Origin: Rhizophagus sp. LPA8_4_AMF | Lineage: Eukaryota > Glomeromycota > Glomeromycetes > Glomerales > Glomeraceae | NCBI GenBank assembly: GCA_021464525.1 | Contig: JADRCO010000778.1 | Coordinates: 1 to 26,579, forward strand | DNA: 26,579 nt | Reading direction: 5' to 3' | Part shown: in pieces, positions 1-9,940 of the stretch | Layout of the letters: every line of letters starts with the position of its first letter | Numbering within the stretch: position 1 is the first letter of the stretch | The notes under the pieces: model-generated | Seen by the model: only the letters and a program-made list of their open reading frames with translations | Told to the model about the DNA's origin: nothing | The model's database searches: none | Translations under genes and position numbers: made by a program

Positions 1-492
1 ATCCGTGAAAGGCTCATTTTTACGGAGTTTTTACAGAAATAACGGATAAAATTTTTTATAGGGCATTTTCCGACCTACTGTACATACCTAAAGAAGATGC
101 AAAGAAAAGGAAACCGAAAAGAAAACCTAATATATAAAGAGAAGACCCAAAGAAAAAAGAATTGGTATTTTAGTTTCATCCGATGGAGTTACTTACAGTA
201 TAGAAGAAATTATTTCATGGATGTAAAGTTTGTAAAGAATGCGATCATCACTCACATATATACTGCAAAAGATGTAAAAAAGTAGCAGAGGAAATATAAG
301 CGATGTGAATGAAGCTTGGCTTGATATCACATGATCCATATATGTAACATCCGCAGTTATAAGTTTATTAGCTGCGGCAAGTTATTACAAAGAATAATTA
401 CTTCATATTATATCATATTACGTAATCAATTAAATTTTATATTATAATTCGATTATATAGTTGATTATTACAACTACAACGCTCATGTTGGG
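1..492. other. AT-rich region with a short cysteine-rich coding remnant
   Basis: No complete gene is visible. On the + strand, about 218-298 reads as a cysteine-rich stretch (CKVCKECDHHSHIYCKRCKK) ending in a stop at 296-298. A reading of about 148-222 in another frame (ILVSSDGVTYSIEEIISW) would need a frameshift to join it. The CxxC pattern resembles zinc-binding knuckles, including in a general way the cysteine cluster of the kinase further right, but it is too short to assign. The rest is AT-rich, with an imperfect hairpin around 423-467 (TAATCAA...TTGATTA). Confidence is for the description, not for a gene. Confidence 0.35.
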
Positions 493-656
493 TTATTTAT
501 TACGAACTACAGAAGGCTAGTGAGTACGCGTACGTTATTTGTCACGCCAATGTTGCACAAAACAAATCTGGCCAGTTGCCAAGGCTGATGCGCTGCAAAA
601 TGTCACGTGATAGTGAAACTTTGATGGTCACTAGCCTGCTTAGTCGTAATAAATAA
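493..656. mobile_element. MITE-like element with about 30-bp terminal inverted repeats
   Basis: The left end (493-523, TTATTTATTACGAACTACAG then AAGGCTAGTGA) and the reverse complement of the right end (627-656, TTATTTATTACGACTAAGCA then GGCTAGTGACC) align over about 30 bases with two single-base gaps and one or two mismatches. The interior is about 100 bp, too short for a transposase, and contains a CACGTG at 604-609. I see no convincing target-site duplication. It lies 34 bp left of the first recognisable Argonaute exon, so it may have landed in an intron of that gene. Confidence 0.7.
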
Positions 657-690
657 AAAACTACCGTTGGAAAACGAAGTCCTAATGCAG

Positions 691-1403
691 TAATGACTTG
701 CGTGAAGGAATAGAACTTAATAAACTTGAAAAAGAGCTTTTAAGAATTACCAAATTCACATTATTCATGGTAAATCCGACAAAATTTATTGTATTTTAAA
801 AATCACTACTCAGGATACTCAACGAATAAAATTTAATGATGCTTCATACTTTCAACAATGTTATAAACGTCTTGATTATCTATATTTACCTTGTGTTATT
901 ATGGTTAAAGCAAAAGTTTTTTTTTCAGTAAGTAAATTTTTTTTAATTATCTTTATAGGAATTCAAATATTTATATAATTTCTTCATTTTTACTTAATAC
1001 TTTTATTAGAATCAACGTTACTTTTGAAAACTTGATGGCAAACAGACAGCCGGAATAATTAAATTTACATGTCAACCGTCATATTCTTGTGCAAACAAAT
1101 CAAGACAGGTCTTAAGGAACTTGATTACAATAGTAAACAAATGGTTCAATTTAACATAAAAGTATCAAATGAGATGGCCATTGTAAAAGCTAGAATATTG
1201 CCTACACCCATAACCCATTATTAATTACCTTTCTAGTTCTAAGGAGGCATCTTTCATCCCCAAGGGAGGAATTTGGAATTTAAAGGATGAAAAATTTGCT
1301 AACGGTGCTACACTTTGTTCATGGTTTGTTCTAGTCTTTGGACCAGATAGTGAACAATTGGTTAAACATTTTGTTAGGGAGTTAATTAAATGTTGTAGAG
1401 TTG
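691..1403 (+). pseudogene. Argonaute pseudogene, PAZ to linker-2 half
   Basis: Translated pieces in shifting frames match successive parts of an Argonaute. After a TGCAG acceptor at 686-690 comes the start of PAZ (NDLREGIELNKLEKELLRI). After a frameshift near 750 comes the rest of PAZ, ending in SYFQQCYKRLDYLYLPCV. A GTAAGT donor at 928 and a TTATTAG acceptor ending at 1009 bracket a plausible intron. Then follow KLDGKQTAGIIKFTCQP, a frameshift near 1090, KELDYNSKQMVQFNIKVSNE ... ARILPTP, another frameshift near 1226, and EASFIPKGGIWNLKDEKF ... FGPDSEQLVKHFVRELIKCC. At least three frameshifts and an in-frame stop near 1025 make this a dead copy. In life the family binds small RNAs in silencing. 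Homology stops near 1403, where the opposite-strand half begins. No N domain was found upstream. Confidence 0.85.
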
Positions 1404-2250
1404 TTATCACGAATATGAAAATGAGCTCGTTTACAGGCAAGATGAGGGCGTAGTATACTGGAGGAACTATTGAAACTGATCGTGTACATTGTGCGTATGT
1501 ATAGCACAGATTATATGAATGAATCGGAAGTAAACCCATTTTCGTCATATAAAACGTGATAATGGGTAGGCCGGTAAAGATCAAGTTCTATAGGATAAAC
1601 AACTCCAGTCTCTATTAGGGTGCCAGGAAAACAGCTTCCAGTCTGATCTGAGTCTCTATTGTCAACTGGAAAAAATCGTGTGTGGTGACGTTTTTGAACG
1701 ATAATGAATGTAACTGTAGGTGAATACCTTGTTCAAGAGCATTACACGCGGCTAATTATCAAGATATTAAATAAAATTCAACTTAAAATAAACTGTCCCT
1801 CCGAAACGCCATCCTTATAAATAAGGATTCCTTCCGATTTTCTTCAACATGTCTGGTAAAAATCTTTCAGCATATTACTGACCATGTCAGCTAATTTTGA
1901 AATAATTTCCGTATGTGCACCTTCTTGTAATCTGATTGAAGCTTCATACCTCGAAGCTTCGAGGTTTGTTGAGGAACATAAAGCAGCAATCGACGGGAAA
2001 CTACAGTATCAGAATCAGGCGAGTGCGTCACACAACACCCATCAAAATTGAGGCCTTTTCGTTAAGGAACGGATTTTGTTTTATAGTGAGAAAAGAATTC
2101 ATCCCACCAAGTTTCGCATTAATTTTAAGACAGACATTGGAATAATATTGACCCTTGGCTTCAAACAAATATCTATTTAAAATCACATTTTTGATAGTTC
2201 TATAAAGTTGAGAATTAGCGTTAGGTAATACACATACTAGGAAAACGGAA
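1404..2250 (-). pseudogene. Argonaute pseudogene, MID/PIWI half on the opposite strand
   Basis: Reading down the minus strand from about 2237: VCVLPNANSQLYRTIK, then KGQYYSNVCLKINAKLGG, NPFLNEKAS, a VTHSPDSDT stretch, PSIAALCSSTNLEASRYEAS, IRLQEGAHTEIISKLADMV, FYQTC-stop-RKSEGILIYKDGVSEGQF, CNALEQG, YSPTVTFIIVQKRHHTRFFP, RPTHYHVLYDENGF, YNLCYTYAQCTRSVSIVPPV and YYAHLACKRAHFHIRD. This is the Argonaute MID/PIWI series in correct order. The copy is dead: it has an in-frame TGA, several frameshifts, and a frameshift exactly at the first catalytic Asp (normally GADVTH). The second catalytic Asp (KDGVSEG) survives, and the His of YYAH is reached only through a frameshift. Its last residues abut the end of the plus-strand half near 1403. 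The usual extreme C-terminus is absent. An apparent 119-codon frame at 1225-1584 on this strand is a mixture of this remnant and antisense of the other half. Confidence 0.87.
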
Positions 2251-2519
2251 ACCGTTAAAGTCCGTCGCGCTCATTTACTTGGTATCTATTTTTATTAAAA
2301 AAAAAAATTTGATTAAAAATACGTAACACCAAATAAAATAAGTAGTGTTACAAAATCGCCAGTGAAACAAGTAAAGCATATCAAAAAAGGAAAAAACAGG
2401 GGTAATTAGTGAGGTGACGTCAGCGGATGGACGGAAGGAAAATTTCATGGGTTAATCCAAAATCATTAATTCGTTATAAGTGCTCTACAATATAAAGTCC
2501 TCGCTACGCTCGGACAATA
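2251..2519. mobile_element. Probable transposon-derived insertion or rearranged intron inside the Argonaute remnant
   Basis: This stretch separates two contiguous parts of the minus-strand Argonaute remnant. At its right end is the motif TCCTCGCTACGCTCGGACAA (2499-2518). A close relative, TCCTTCGCTTCGCTCCGAAC, occurs at 13786-13805, followed in both places by an AATAATT-like run. Near the left end is a weaker AAAGTCCGTCGCGCTCATTT (2257-2276). The high-GC motif stands out in AT-rich DNA and looks like a repeat-family terminus. No transposase reading frame fits. It could instead be a normal intron with a repeat inside it. Confidence 0.4.
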
Positions 2520-2683
2520 ATTAATTGCGGCTTTGAACTAGCAGCACTTCCAGCACGTATCCATGCTAATTTTAAGCTCTCTTCAACATTGCCTTGAGCG
2601 TTCGCATGTAGAATTGGTGGGTTCTTATTGGGAATGTTCATACCAGCATTCGAACAGAGGGGTTTAAGCACCGCAAAAATCGA
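2520..2683 (-). pseudogene. Argonaute L2/MID linker exon fragment
   Basis: After a CAG acceptor (minus strand, at 2684-2686) one open frame reads FAVLKPLCSNAGMNI, PNKNPPILHANAQGNVEES, then LKLAWIRAGSASSKPQLII. This is the Argonaute segment just before the MID stretch LI-CVLPN, and it lies in the right order upstream of the minus-strand PIWI half. Between the two pieces lie about 270 bp with no Argonaute similarity (see the entry for 2251-2519). Unlike its neighbours this fragment has no internal stop. Its beginning overlaps in homology with the last residues of the + half (FVRELIKCC), which bears on whether one or two Argonaute copies are present. Confidence 0.8.
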
Positions 2684-2699
2684 CTGAATGTATTTAAAA

Positions 2700-4069
2700 T
2701 AAAGAGTGTGTATTTATATATTTTTAGTAAATAAAATTTAATAATACATATTTATTTTATGCAATAAAATTTGAACAATGGTATATTTACTACAAATAAA
2801 TGATTTACGATAAAAAGATTTAATACCTCCTTACCGCCTACACTATTGAAAAGTTTATTTGATTACACATAGCCACATCAATTAAGGGCATCAAGAGATC
2901 AATTGACTTGATCTATTAGATTTCTTCCCAAATAAAATGTAACGCTTACATATACGGCAATTAAATGTTGTTCATCGAAATATTCTTTTAGGAATCTTAC
3001 TCGATTTTTGGATTGTAGGACAGAACTTGATAAGTTTCGAATACAATTCGAAACTAAAAAAAATGGTTTAATATTTTTAAAAGAAACGTTTTTATTAACG
3101 CTTCTTTACTTCTTTGTAGGGACTTTAGTGGTTGTATGTTCTCCTATATAACATCAAATTTTTAATATTTATCTATATATCGTATCGACGTATCGTGTCG
3201 GGCAAAAATACTGCAAAAATAGATTTTATAAGATCAAGTTCAGCCATGTATGTACTTATAAAATATCCTAACTATCCTTTAAAAATCAATAAATAATTAT
3301 CTTCTCATGAAAATTCATGCATAATATGAACATTTCGATTCAAATATTATTTATAAAAATAAATTGTCAGAATTATCGACAAATAATGAAATTTATAAAA
3401 TAAAATGTATAATAATCATCGAAATTTATTGAAATGATAAATTATTTAATTAAAAACTAAGAAAATAAGAATATATACAAGTATAAATGTGTTTTTGATT
3501 AATTTATAATACATTATTTTAAAGAAAAAATTTTAGAGAGAAAAAAAAAAAAAATACTAAATATTCGAAGTTTTAAATATTTTAAAATTATTACCATTAG
3601 AAATTTTTAAACCAGCTTGTTTTTCCGAATGTAAATTTGCGTTACTAACATCTATAAAAATAAAGAACAAAATCATAAATTCTTGACTTCCATTATTATG
3701 ATAAAGCATTATAAAAAAATATACCATTAATTTTCGAACCATGCTTCTTTATTTCTACAGTTTCTTTTTTACAATCATTTGAATATCTATAAAAAAATTA
3801 TTATATTCGATTAAAATAATTTTTGATTATAATCAAATAATAACAAACACTTACCTTTACATACACTATTTGATTTTGATTTGTTGACAAAGTCATCAAC
3901 TAAAAACAAAGAAAATTCAATAAAATTCAATTATGTGTTAATTTAAAACTAAAAATACTTACGTTCATAAGGAATATTGAAACTATATAGTTTACTATGG
4001 AATACTAAAATTATCAAATAAATTTATATGTTAAATCTTGTATTATTAAAAAATTGAAAATTTCTTAAT
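2700..4069. other. Gene-poor AT-rich region
   Basis: No gene is supported. A small perfect palindrome TTCGAATACAATTCGAA lies at about 3036-3052. On the minus strand about 2850-2960 has a faintly protein-like reading broken by stops, which I could not identify. The 61-codon frame at 3557-3742 (-) is low complexity and has no recognisable motif. Confidence 0.5.
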
Positions 4070-4298
4070 TTACACGGGTGTTTCAAAAACACGTATCACG
4101 TGACCTTAGGCAAGAAAAATTGCAAAAATAATTTTTAATAAAAATAAGTATATTTAATATTTTGCCCTGTCCTGCAACTTCACTTAAAGCGTTAAAGATG
4201 GACTTATTTAACAAATCCTTTTTTTCGTTAAATTTAATTCCGGTCAACATTAAATGATTGGCACCTTTTTGAATCTCGTGTTTAAAACACCCGCGTAA
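4070..4298. mobile_element. MITE-like foldback element, 229 bp
   Basis: The left terminus TTACACGGGTGTTTCAAAAA-CACG (4070-4093) pairs with the right terminus CGTGTTTAAAACACCCGCGTAA (first base 4277, last base 4298), giving imperfect inverted repeats of about 22-24 bp. The interior has no coding capacity and contains TCACGTGA (4096-4103). The element lies 124 bp beyond the stop codon of the kinase gene, in its 3' flank. No clear target-site duplication is visible. Confidence 0.7.
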
Positions 4299-4422
4299 AA
4301 AAATAGAAATTGTATAAAAAATTATTTCATTATACCTTCTTGTTCTTCTATTTTGTATTTTTATTTGAATAAAAAGAAATATTAGTATATTTTTAAATAT
4401 AAAGTAATATTATAAAATAATA

Positions 4423-5958
4423 TTAATTAATATTCATACCTTCTGTCGCATTTTTTGGTTCAGGAAAATTTTTAAATTGATAAAATTTACTAGTATGATT
4501 ACTCATATAATCATCACTTATTTGTAAATGTTGATTAGGCTCTTTAATTTCATTTTGATCATTATTTTGATCATTTTGAAAATATAATAATAACTTATTC
4601 AATTCAACTTCTAATGTATCAGCATCAGGTCTCCTTGTTGGATCAGCATTCCAACACTGCTCCATTAATTTTTTATATTCTAAAGGAGTTTCTGGTATTA
4701 TTTTTGGCCTCATTCCATTTACTATTTTCATTGCAAGATCAATATTATATTCACAATTAATAAAAGGTGGTTGACTGGATGAAATTTCCCACATAAGTAT
4801 ACCAAAACTATAAATATCAGATGCAAAAGTGGTTTTTTTTCCATCAATTACTTCTGGTGCTATATAAGGAAGATTTCCATATACGCTATTTAGTGATTTA
4901 TCAACAGGTCCACAAAATCCGAGATCACTGATCCGGAAATGTTGTGTATATTCGAATAATATATTTCCAGAATGTAAATCCCTATGAATCGCATTCTCAT
5001 TGTGAATTCTACGAATTGCATATATTATGTCATATGCAATTTGCACCTTTTCTCTCCACTTGAGCTTATTATGTTTTTTTTTCAGATATTGCCTTAAATC
5101 CATTTCCATCTGATTCATGACCAGCATATAATTTCCACTTTTTGGATTTTTCGTCAAACCATAACATCTTACTATTTCTGCCCATTTGTTACTTATAGTT
5201 AAATGAGATTTACTCTAAAAATAAATATTTAATTATTGACTAAAAGAATAATATAACAATAAGAGGTTGGAACCGATTAACGTTAATCAATTAAACCGGT
5301 CACGTGTACTCCAAACTTCAATATTTTTAACCGGTTAACCTCTAATATGATAATATCTTTAAATACATACCTCTTCAAACCATCTACCGTCGGCATTTTC
5401 AACATTTTCTAACTCTTTAAGTATTACATGCTGCTCCCCGAGCCTCGTTAATTGTTTCTTTTTCAGATCCCATTCATCATAACGACCCTTTTTCCAAATT
5501 GCTTTGTAAATATTAGAATATCCGCCTTTAGTAAGATATTCAACATTTTGTAAATGTTTGTATGGAATCCATTCAATTACCCTAAGCGGAGAAAATGTTT
5601 CCTTTTGACATTTTTGTATTAAATTATCAATGTCTTTATTTCCAGATGTCCAACTTGAAAATTGTTTTTTTAAATAATTTCGAACACAAAGTTCACAATA
5701 TAATTGTGCTAAACATTTTTTTCGACAATTTTCACAATTTCTTTTTGTTCCTTCATTATTGATAATTTTATAATAATCATAATCTTTATATAATAAAAAT
5801 ATTATATATAATTTTTCATCATCTGTAAGATTTTCGTCGTCAATAATAGTTTGTTTTCTAAATTCATGTCTCTTATCAAGAGTATCATGAATAGTATAAT
5901 CTACTAAATCATATGCTCTATTAATCGCAGTCCAAACGATCTCTCGAATCTCAGTCAT
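4423..5958 (-). CDS. Protein kinase with N-terminal cysteine cluster (TKL/tyrosine-kinase-like)
   Basis: Two exons, 5958-5371 and 5214-4423, joined across GAG|GTATGT and TTTTAG|AGTAAA, give 459 residues. The start is set at MTEIREIV (5958) because this matches the usual family start; an in-frame ATG 21 codons upstream adds only a repetitive FQNFKIF stretch. Residues 75-91 hold five cysteines (C75, C78, C82, C88, C91), a likely zinc-binding cluster. The kinase domain has a glycine loop variant KGGYSNIY (144-151), the ATP-site lysine K181, HRDLHSGN (catalytic D275, N280), DLG in place of DFG (D293), and APE (315-317) followed by SDIYSFGILMWEISS. All catalytic residues are present, so it should be active. 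This architecture belongs to a kinase family greatly expanded in Rhizophagus; substrates are unknown. The C-terminal tail after RRPDADTLEVELNKLL is Asn/Gln-rich and without domain. The single intron carries a foldback element. Confidence 0.93.
5261..5344. mobile_element. Small foldback element inside the kinase intron
   Basis: Within the 156-bp intron (5215-5370), AAGAGGTTGGAACCGATTAA (5261-5280) and TTTTTAACCGGTTAACCTCT (5323-5342) form imperfect inverted repeats. Subtracting them leaves an intron of about 70 bp, typical of this genome. The interior has a CACGTG at 5301-5306. It looks like a miniature inverted-repeat insertion that splicing removes. Confidence 0.6.
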
Positions 5959-5973
5959 CACGTTAATAAGGAA

Positions 5974-6003
5974 GATTTTGAAATTTTGAAATTTTGAAAT
6001 TTT
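5974..6003. repeat. 8-bp tandem repeat just upstream of the kinase start
   Basis: ATTTTGAA is repeated about three times in a row, followed by a degenerate ATTTTTAA. It lies immediately 5' of the chosen kinase start and accounts for the low-complexity FQNFKIF-like extension of the longer reading frame. Confidence 0.7.
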
Positions 6004-6021
6004 TAAAAATCTGAGTTTCAT

Positions 6022-8282
6022 GGATTTTCGACTCTAAATATATAAGACTCTACCTCACAAATTTTTTTAAGTTTTGTACAAGTGACAATTTCTAACTCAA
6101 ATTCTACAAAATCTTTATCAAAACAATCTTATCAAGCCTATAGATATCGACATCTTTCACTCATAAATATTTATCGTAACTATACAATGACCAAAATATA
6201 GATATCCAAAATTCATTCAAACCTTTCAAACCTTATAGTCAATTAAAAATAATATTGACCAATAAATCAAAGAATACAAATATAAGTAAACTTCTCTTTC
6301 ATATAAACAATAAATATGAAATTTATAGCAAAAAAAAACGCGATTTCCGAGATATCCGAAATTTTGAATTATTGTATACTATACAATTTGTAAAACTGTA
6401 ACAATTTCTAACTCAACTAGGTATCCTATCTTTTATATTAAGTTTCATTTTTCCGAAATTGATTGTAACAAATAGGGCAGTGTGGTGAGTACGCAAAAAT
6501 CTTAGGTTACGCGATATAAATTGCACGTGATCACATAAATCTTACGGGGAGTAGACGCTAGTTCTTGTAATTTGAGATTTATAATAAATTAATATTTAGT
6601 TTATATATGTCACTGCCCATAAAAGTCATACAAAAATCTTATAAATTATAAAAAAAAAATAATTATTCCAAGAAGCAATGACAGAAATACCTTAATTAGA
6701 CTATTAAAAATTATATAGGTTACACTAAAACTTTTCAACAATTATTTGTTTCCGTTTTCCGAAATTGATATTGGTGGCAAAAAACACAAGAAAAATTTAT
6801 AATGTATGCAATAGAACACATGATTGCTAATCATTTGGTATAAGATTTTAGCACAATAACACAATAAACAATTGTCTCTATCATTCTATGGCCCTGTGTT
6901 ACAATGTTACATTACATAAACCGCAATAAGCGAAGGCTTGAAGTTTACAAAATTACAAAATTAAAAAAAAATAATTATAAAATCGAGTACTGCCAGCTTA
7001 AGACGTGATATCTACATATTGCTCATCAAAGAGTTAAAACACCTTCTATAATACATTCTCAATACATAAATGTTAGTATATATTTAATATAAAATTTAAT
7101 CACTAAACATTCTTGCGCATCATCATTAGTTTGTTACAGTAATATCGGGTAATCATTTCAAAGTTTTAAAATAGAAAATCACATTATTCGGATAAAATAA
7201 ACATTACCCCTACTCAGCTAACTTAATATTATCCTTTTATCATCGTGATATTATTATCTAAATCTATTCACTTTCGTTATATTCCAATTTAGGTTTTTAA
7301 TTCGAAAAATCTCAATATTCTCAAATAATTTTGTATTCCTAGATTGATTCATATTTAAATTTTCCATTTTTAATTTTATATCTTTAATCTGTATTGCAGG
7401 TTCTTAGTATTGTCCATTAATTAATTGCCAATTTTAAAAAAAGATTTACACAATTGAATTTCTGATTTTTCCTAATAGTCTCCCATGATTTTCCTTATTA
7501 ATATTGTTATGGGTAATGTTTATTTAATATGATAAGCTAGAAAGTCTATCAACAGTTGAAAATGCATACAGGAAATTAATCTCCGTGGTATTTCACGGAT
7601 CAGCCTCGATCTCATTTATATCAATGATATCTATGGCTTCCCCGTGAAATAAATATTACATAAATTTTTGGGCATATGGGAAATACTTGTCTTTCATCTC
7701 TCATGTAACTTTAAAAGACAACTAATTTCGTCAAAAATATTGGAACATTGATTATAAATATTTGAATAAATACGTTAACGTTATCAATTCATCACGGTCT
7801 CGTGGTATTACGGCGAAATAAATCATTTAATCAGATGACAAATTTTTTTAGGATAAAAAATTTCAAATATACTGAATTATGTTAATCAAAAATTATTTAA
7901 TAGAATATTTATCGTGGAACAAATTTTAATTATCTAACTTAGTATCTTAACGGCTTAACATTTTTGAATTCATATATAATAAACCAATCTCTCTCTCAAT
8001 TAATTATAAGTATTTACTATAAATAATTACTATATAAGAATTTTTTCATTTCATTTGAATTAGCTGATAGAATAAAGACTTAAGACAATAATAATTCTTG
8101 CATATGAATGGATAACATCCATTCTATTAACTAAAACACGCAATTAGATCCGTATTTTAGATTTCTTTATTCAAAATAATATCAAACTATATCTATTTGC
8201 CGCGATTACATTACCAAACCATAAATTACTATTTTAAAATAAAATAGTTGTCCAACATCTGACTTAAATATTACATCTTTCA
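6022..8282. other. Long gene-poor intergenic region
   Basis: About 2.2 kb between the kinase 5' end and the carrier 3' end. I see no gene, tRNA or clear mobile-element terminus. Minor features are CACGTG at 6524-6529 and a 9-base inverted repeat, ATTTCACGG (7590-7598) with CCGTGAAAT (7642-7650), around a 43-bp spacer. The first part presumably carries the kinase promoter. Confidence 0.5.
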
Positions 8283-9940
8283 TCATTCATACCTAGCATG
8301 TTTCTTAAAGAAAGACATCATATTTTCATACACTAAAAATGTAGTACATGTTCCAGGCAACACGCGTAACACGTTAGGTGCCAATCCTTTATAAAATCCA
8401 AGTATGCTTTCGGTCCTTTTGTTACCAAATGAAAAGGATTTAATTAAATAAGTCCCTAAATTAAAGTGATAAATATGATGGAAGAAAAAAAATAATATTA
8501 CCTGTATACTTTTTTTATTGTATCTATGACACCATTATATTTAATTTCAGTCCTTTGATATTGTAATCTTGCACGAACAAGTTGATACGGATAAGTTATT
8601 ATCGTCGCAAATGTTTTTGATGCTGCTGCCATTAAAAGATATTCTACATTATTCTAAAAAAAATAATAATACAATTAACTTCATATTCAATTTAATTGTA
8701 TTACTTCAAATATTCTTCTTAACATGTACCAATCTATCGTTATCTTTCTTATTAACTTTAAATCTCCACTTTTTTAATTCTTCATAGGCCATAAATTGTA
8801 ATGCACCATGAGATACACCAAATAATGCTGGAATCATTCCTTTATACAATCCTTTAATTCCTTCGTATCTAGCTATTTGATATAATCCATCTAAATAACA
8901 AAAATTAATTAATAAAGCATAAGTAAAGAAAACATAAGACAAAATAAACATCTTCTTACCGAATAATCCTTTATATGCGCCTGGATCTGTACGATCTGTT
9001 GCGCACATTCTTGTTTTTACTACCCAAAATGGATTTGTAAAAAATGCAGTTATCGCGCCTAATATAATAATAAATAAATATGAATGAATAAACGTGAGAA
9101 TTTTTCACGTAAGTGACAAACAGGATTGTTAGGAAATTTTGATTTCGACAAAATAAAGTAACGTGATATTTTTTAAAAAAATTGAATTAATAAAATTAAT
9201 AAAATTCATTATTGTGTACCTGCTTCGGCTGATGCTGTTAAATGTTGTAACGGAGAAAGTTTTGATAACTTTTCACCACCTGCCATCCTCTTTTTAGTTA
9301 AATCATAACTAAAGTAAAAAATTTTGATCAAAAATAAGTATTACATTTTTTTTTTTAAAAAAAAAAAAAAGATGTCTTTCTCACTTACAGGTAAAAATAA
9401 AATCCCCAACTAGAAGTAGCACCAGCTAAATTTGGTGTAACACCACGATATAATCCTATAAATTGATTCTTTGATACAATCTTTTTCATCGTTATAAATG
9501 TAGCTCCAAACTTATGTTTTCGCCTTGCAGTCTCATCAACTAACATAATTAAAATATTAATTAACAAGATCATTTTTTATTATGGATGAATTATTAAATC
9601 AAAAATTGAAGAAAGTGAATTTGAATAGATTGAACTTATCAAAATAGTCAACTTACCGAATTAACCCACCTTGAAATCTCGTTTTTACTAAATCTAATGG
9701 ATGTAAACATAATGTAGTAACGGCACCAGCTGTGAATCCTGCCATTGCATGATCCTATTAAAATCACATAATAAAAATCTATGATTAAAAAATTAATATT
9801 TTCACAATTATTTTTTTTTTTTTTTAAAAAAAAAAAATCTTCATATTATACACCACGATAACCACCGTCGTATGTTAGAAATTCCCCAAAATAAATAAAA
9901 TAATTACCACAGCAGTTGATCCGGAAAATGATTTTGTCAT
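8283..9940 (-). CDS. FLX1: Mitochondrial FAD/folate carrier (FLX1/SLC25A32 type)
   Basis: Eight exons on the minus strand: 9940-9908, 9754-9657, 9523-9389, 9308-9220, 9058-8960, 8890-8730, 8653-8502 and 8415-8283. They sum to 900 nt, 299 residues, close to the family's usual 310 or so. Three carrier repeats are complete: PLDLVK (30-35), PFWVVK (128-133, with Trp in place of the usual acidic residue) and PYQLVR (227-232). [37 protein letters not shown] and APNVLRV are typical of SLC25A32/Flx1, inner-membrane carriers for FAD or folate. The acceptor of exon 3 is the least certain; TGCAAG|G keeps the frame. Six transmembrane helices are expected. FAD versus folate cannot be decided from sequence here. 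The promoter is shared head-to-head with the F-box gene at 10252. Confidence 0.92.

Noticed and set aside
1225..1584. 119-codon open frame on the minus strand
   Set aside because: Only its first part is PIWI remnant; the rest is antisense of the plus-strand Argonaute half and the frame crosses the junction between halves. It is not a gene.
1936..2145. 69-codon frame on the plus strand
   Set aside because: It is antisense to the PIWI remnant, which explains the sequence fully.
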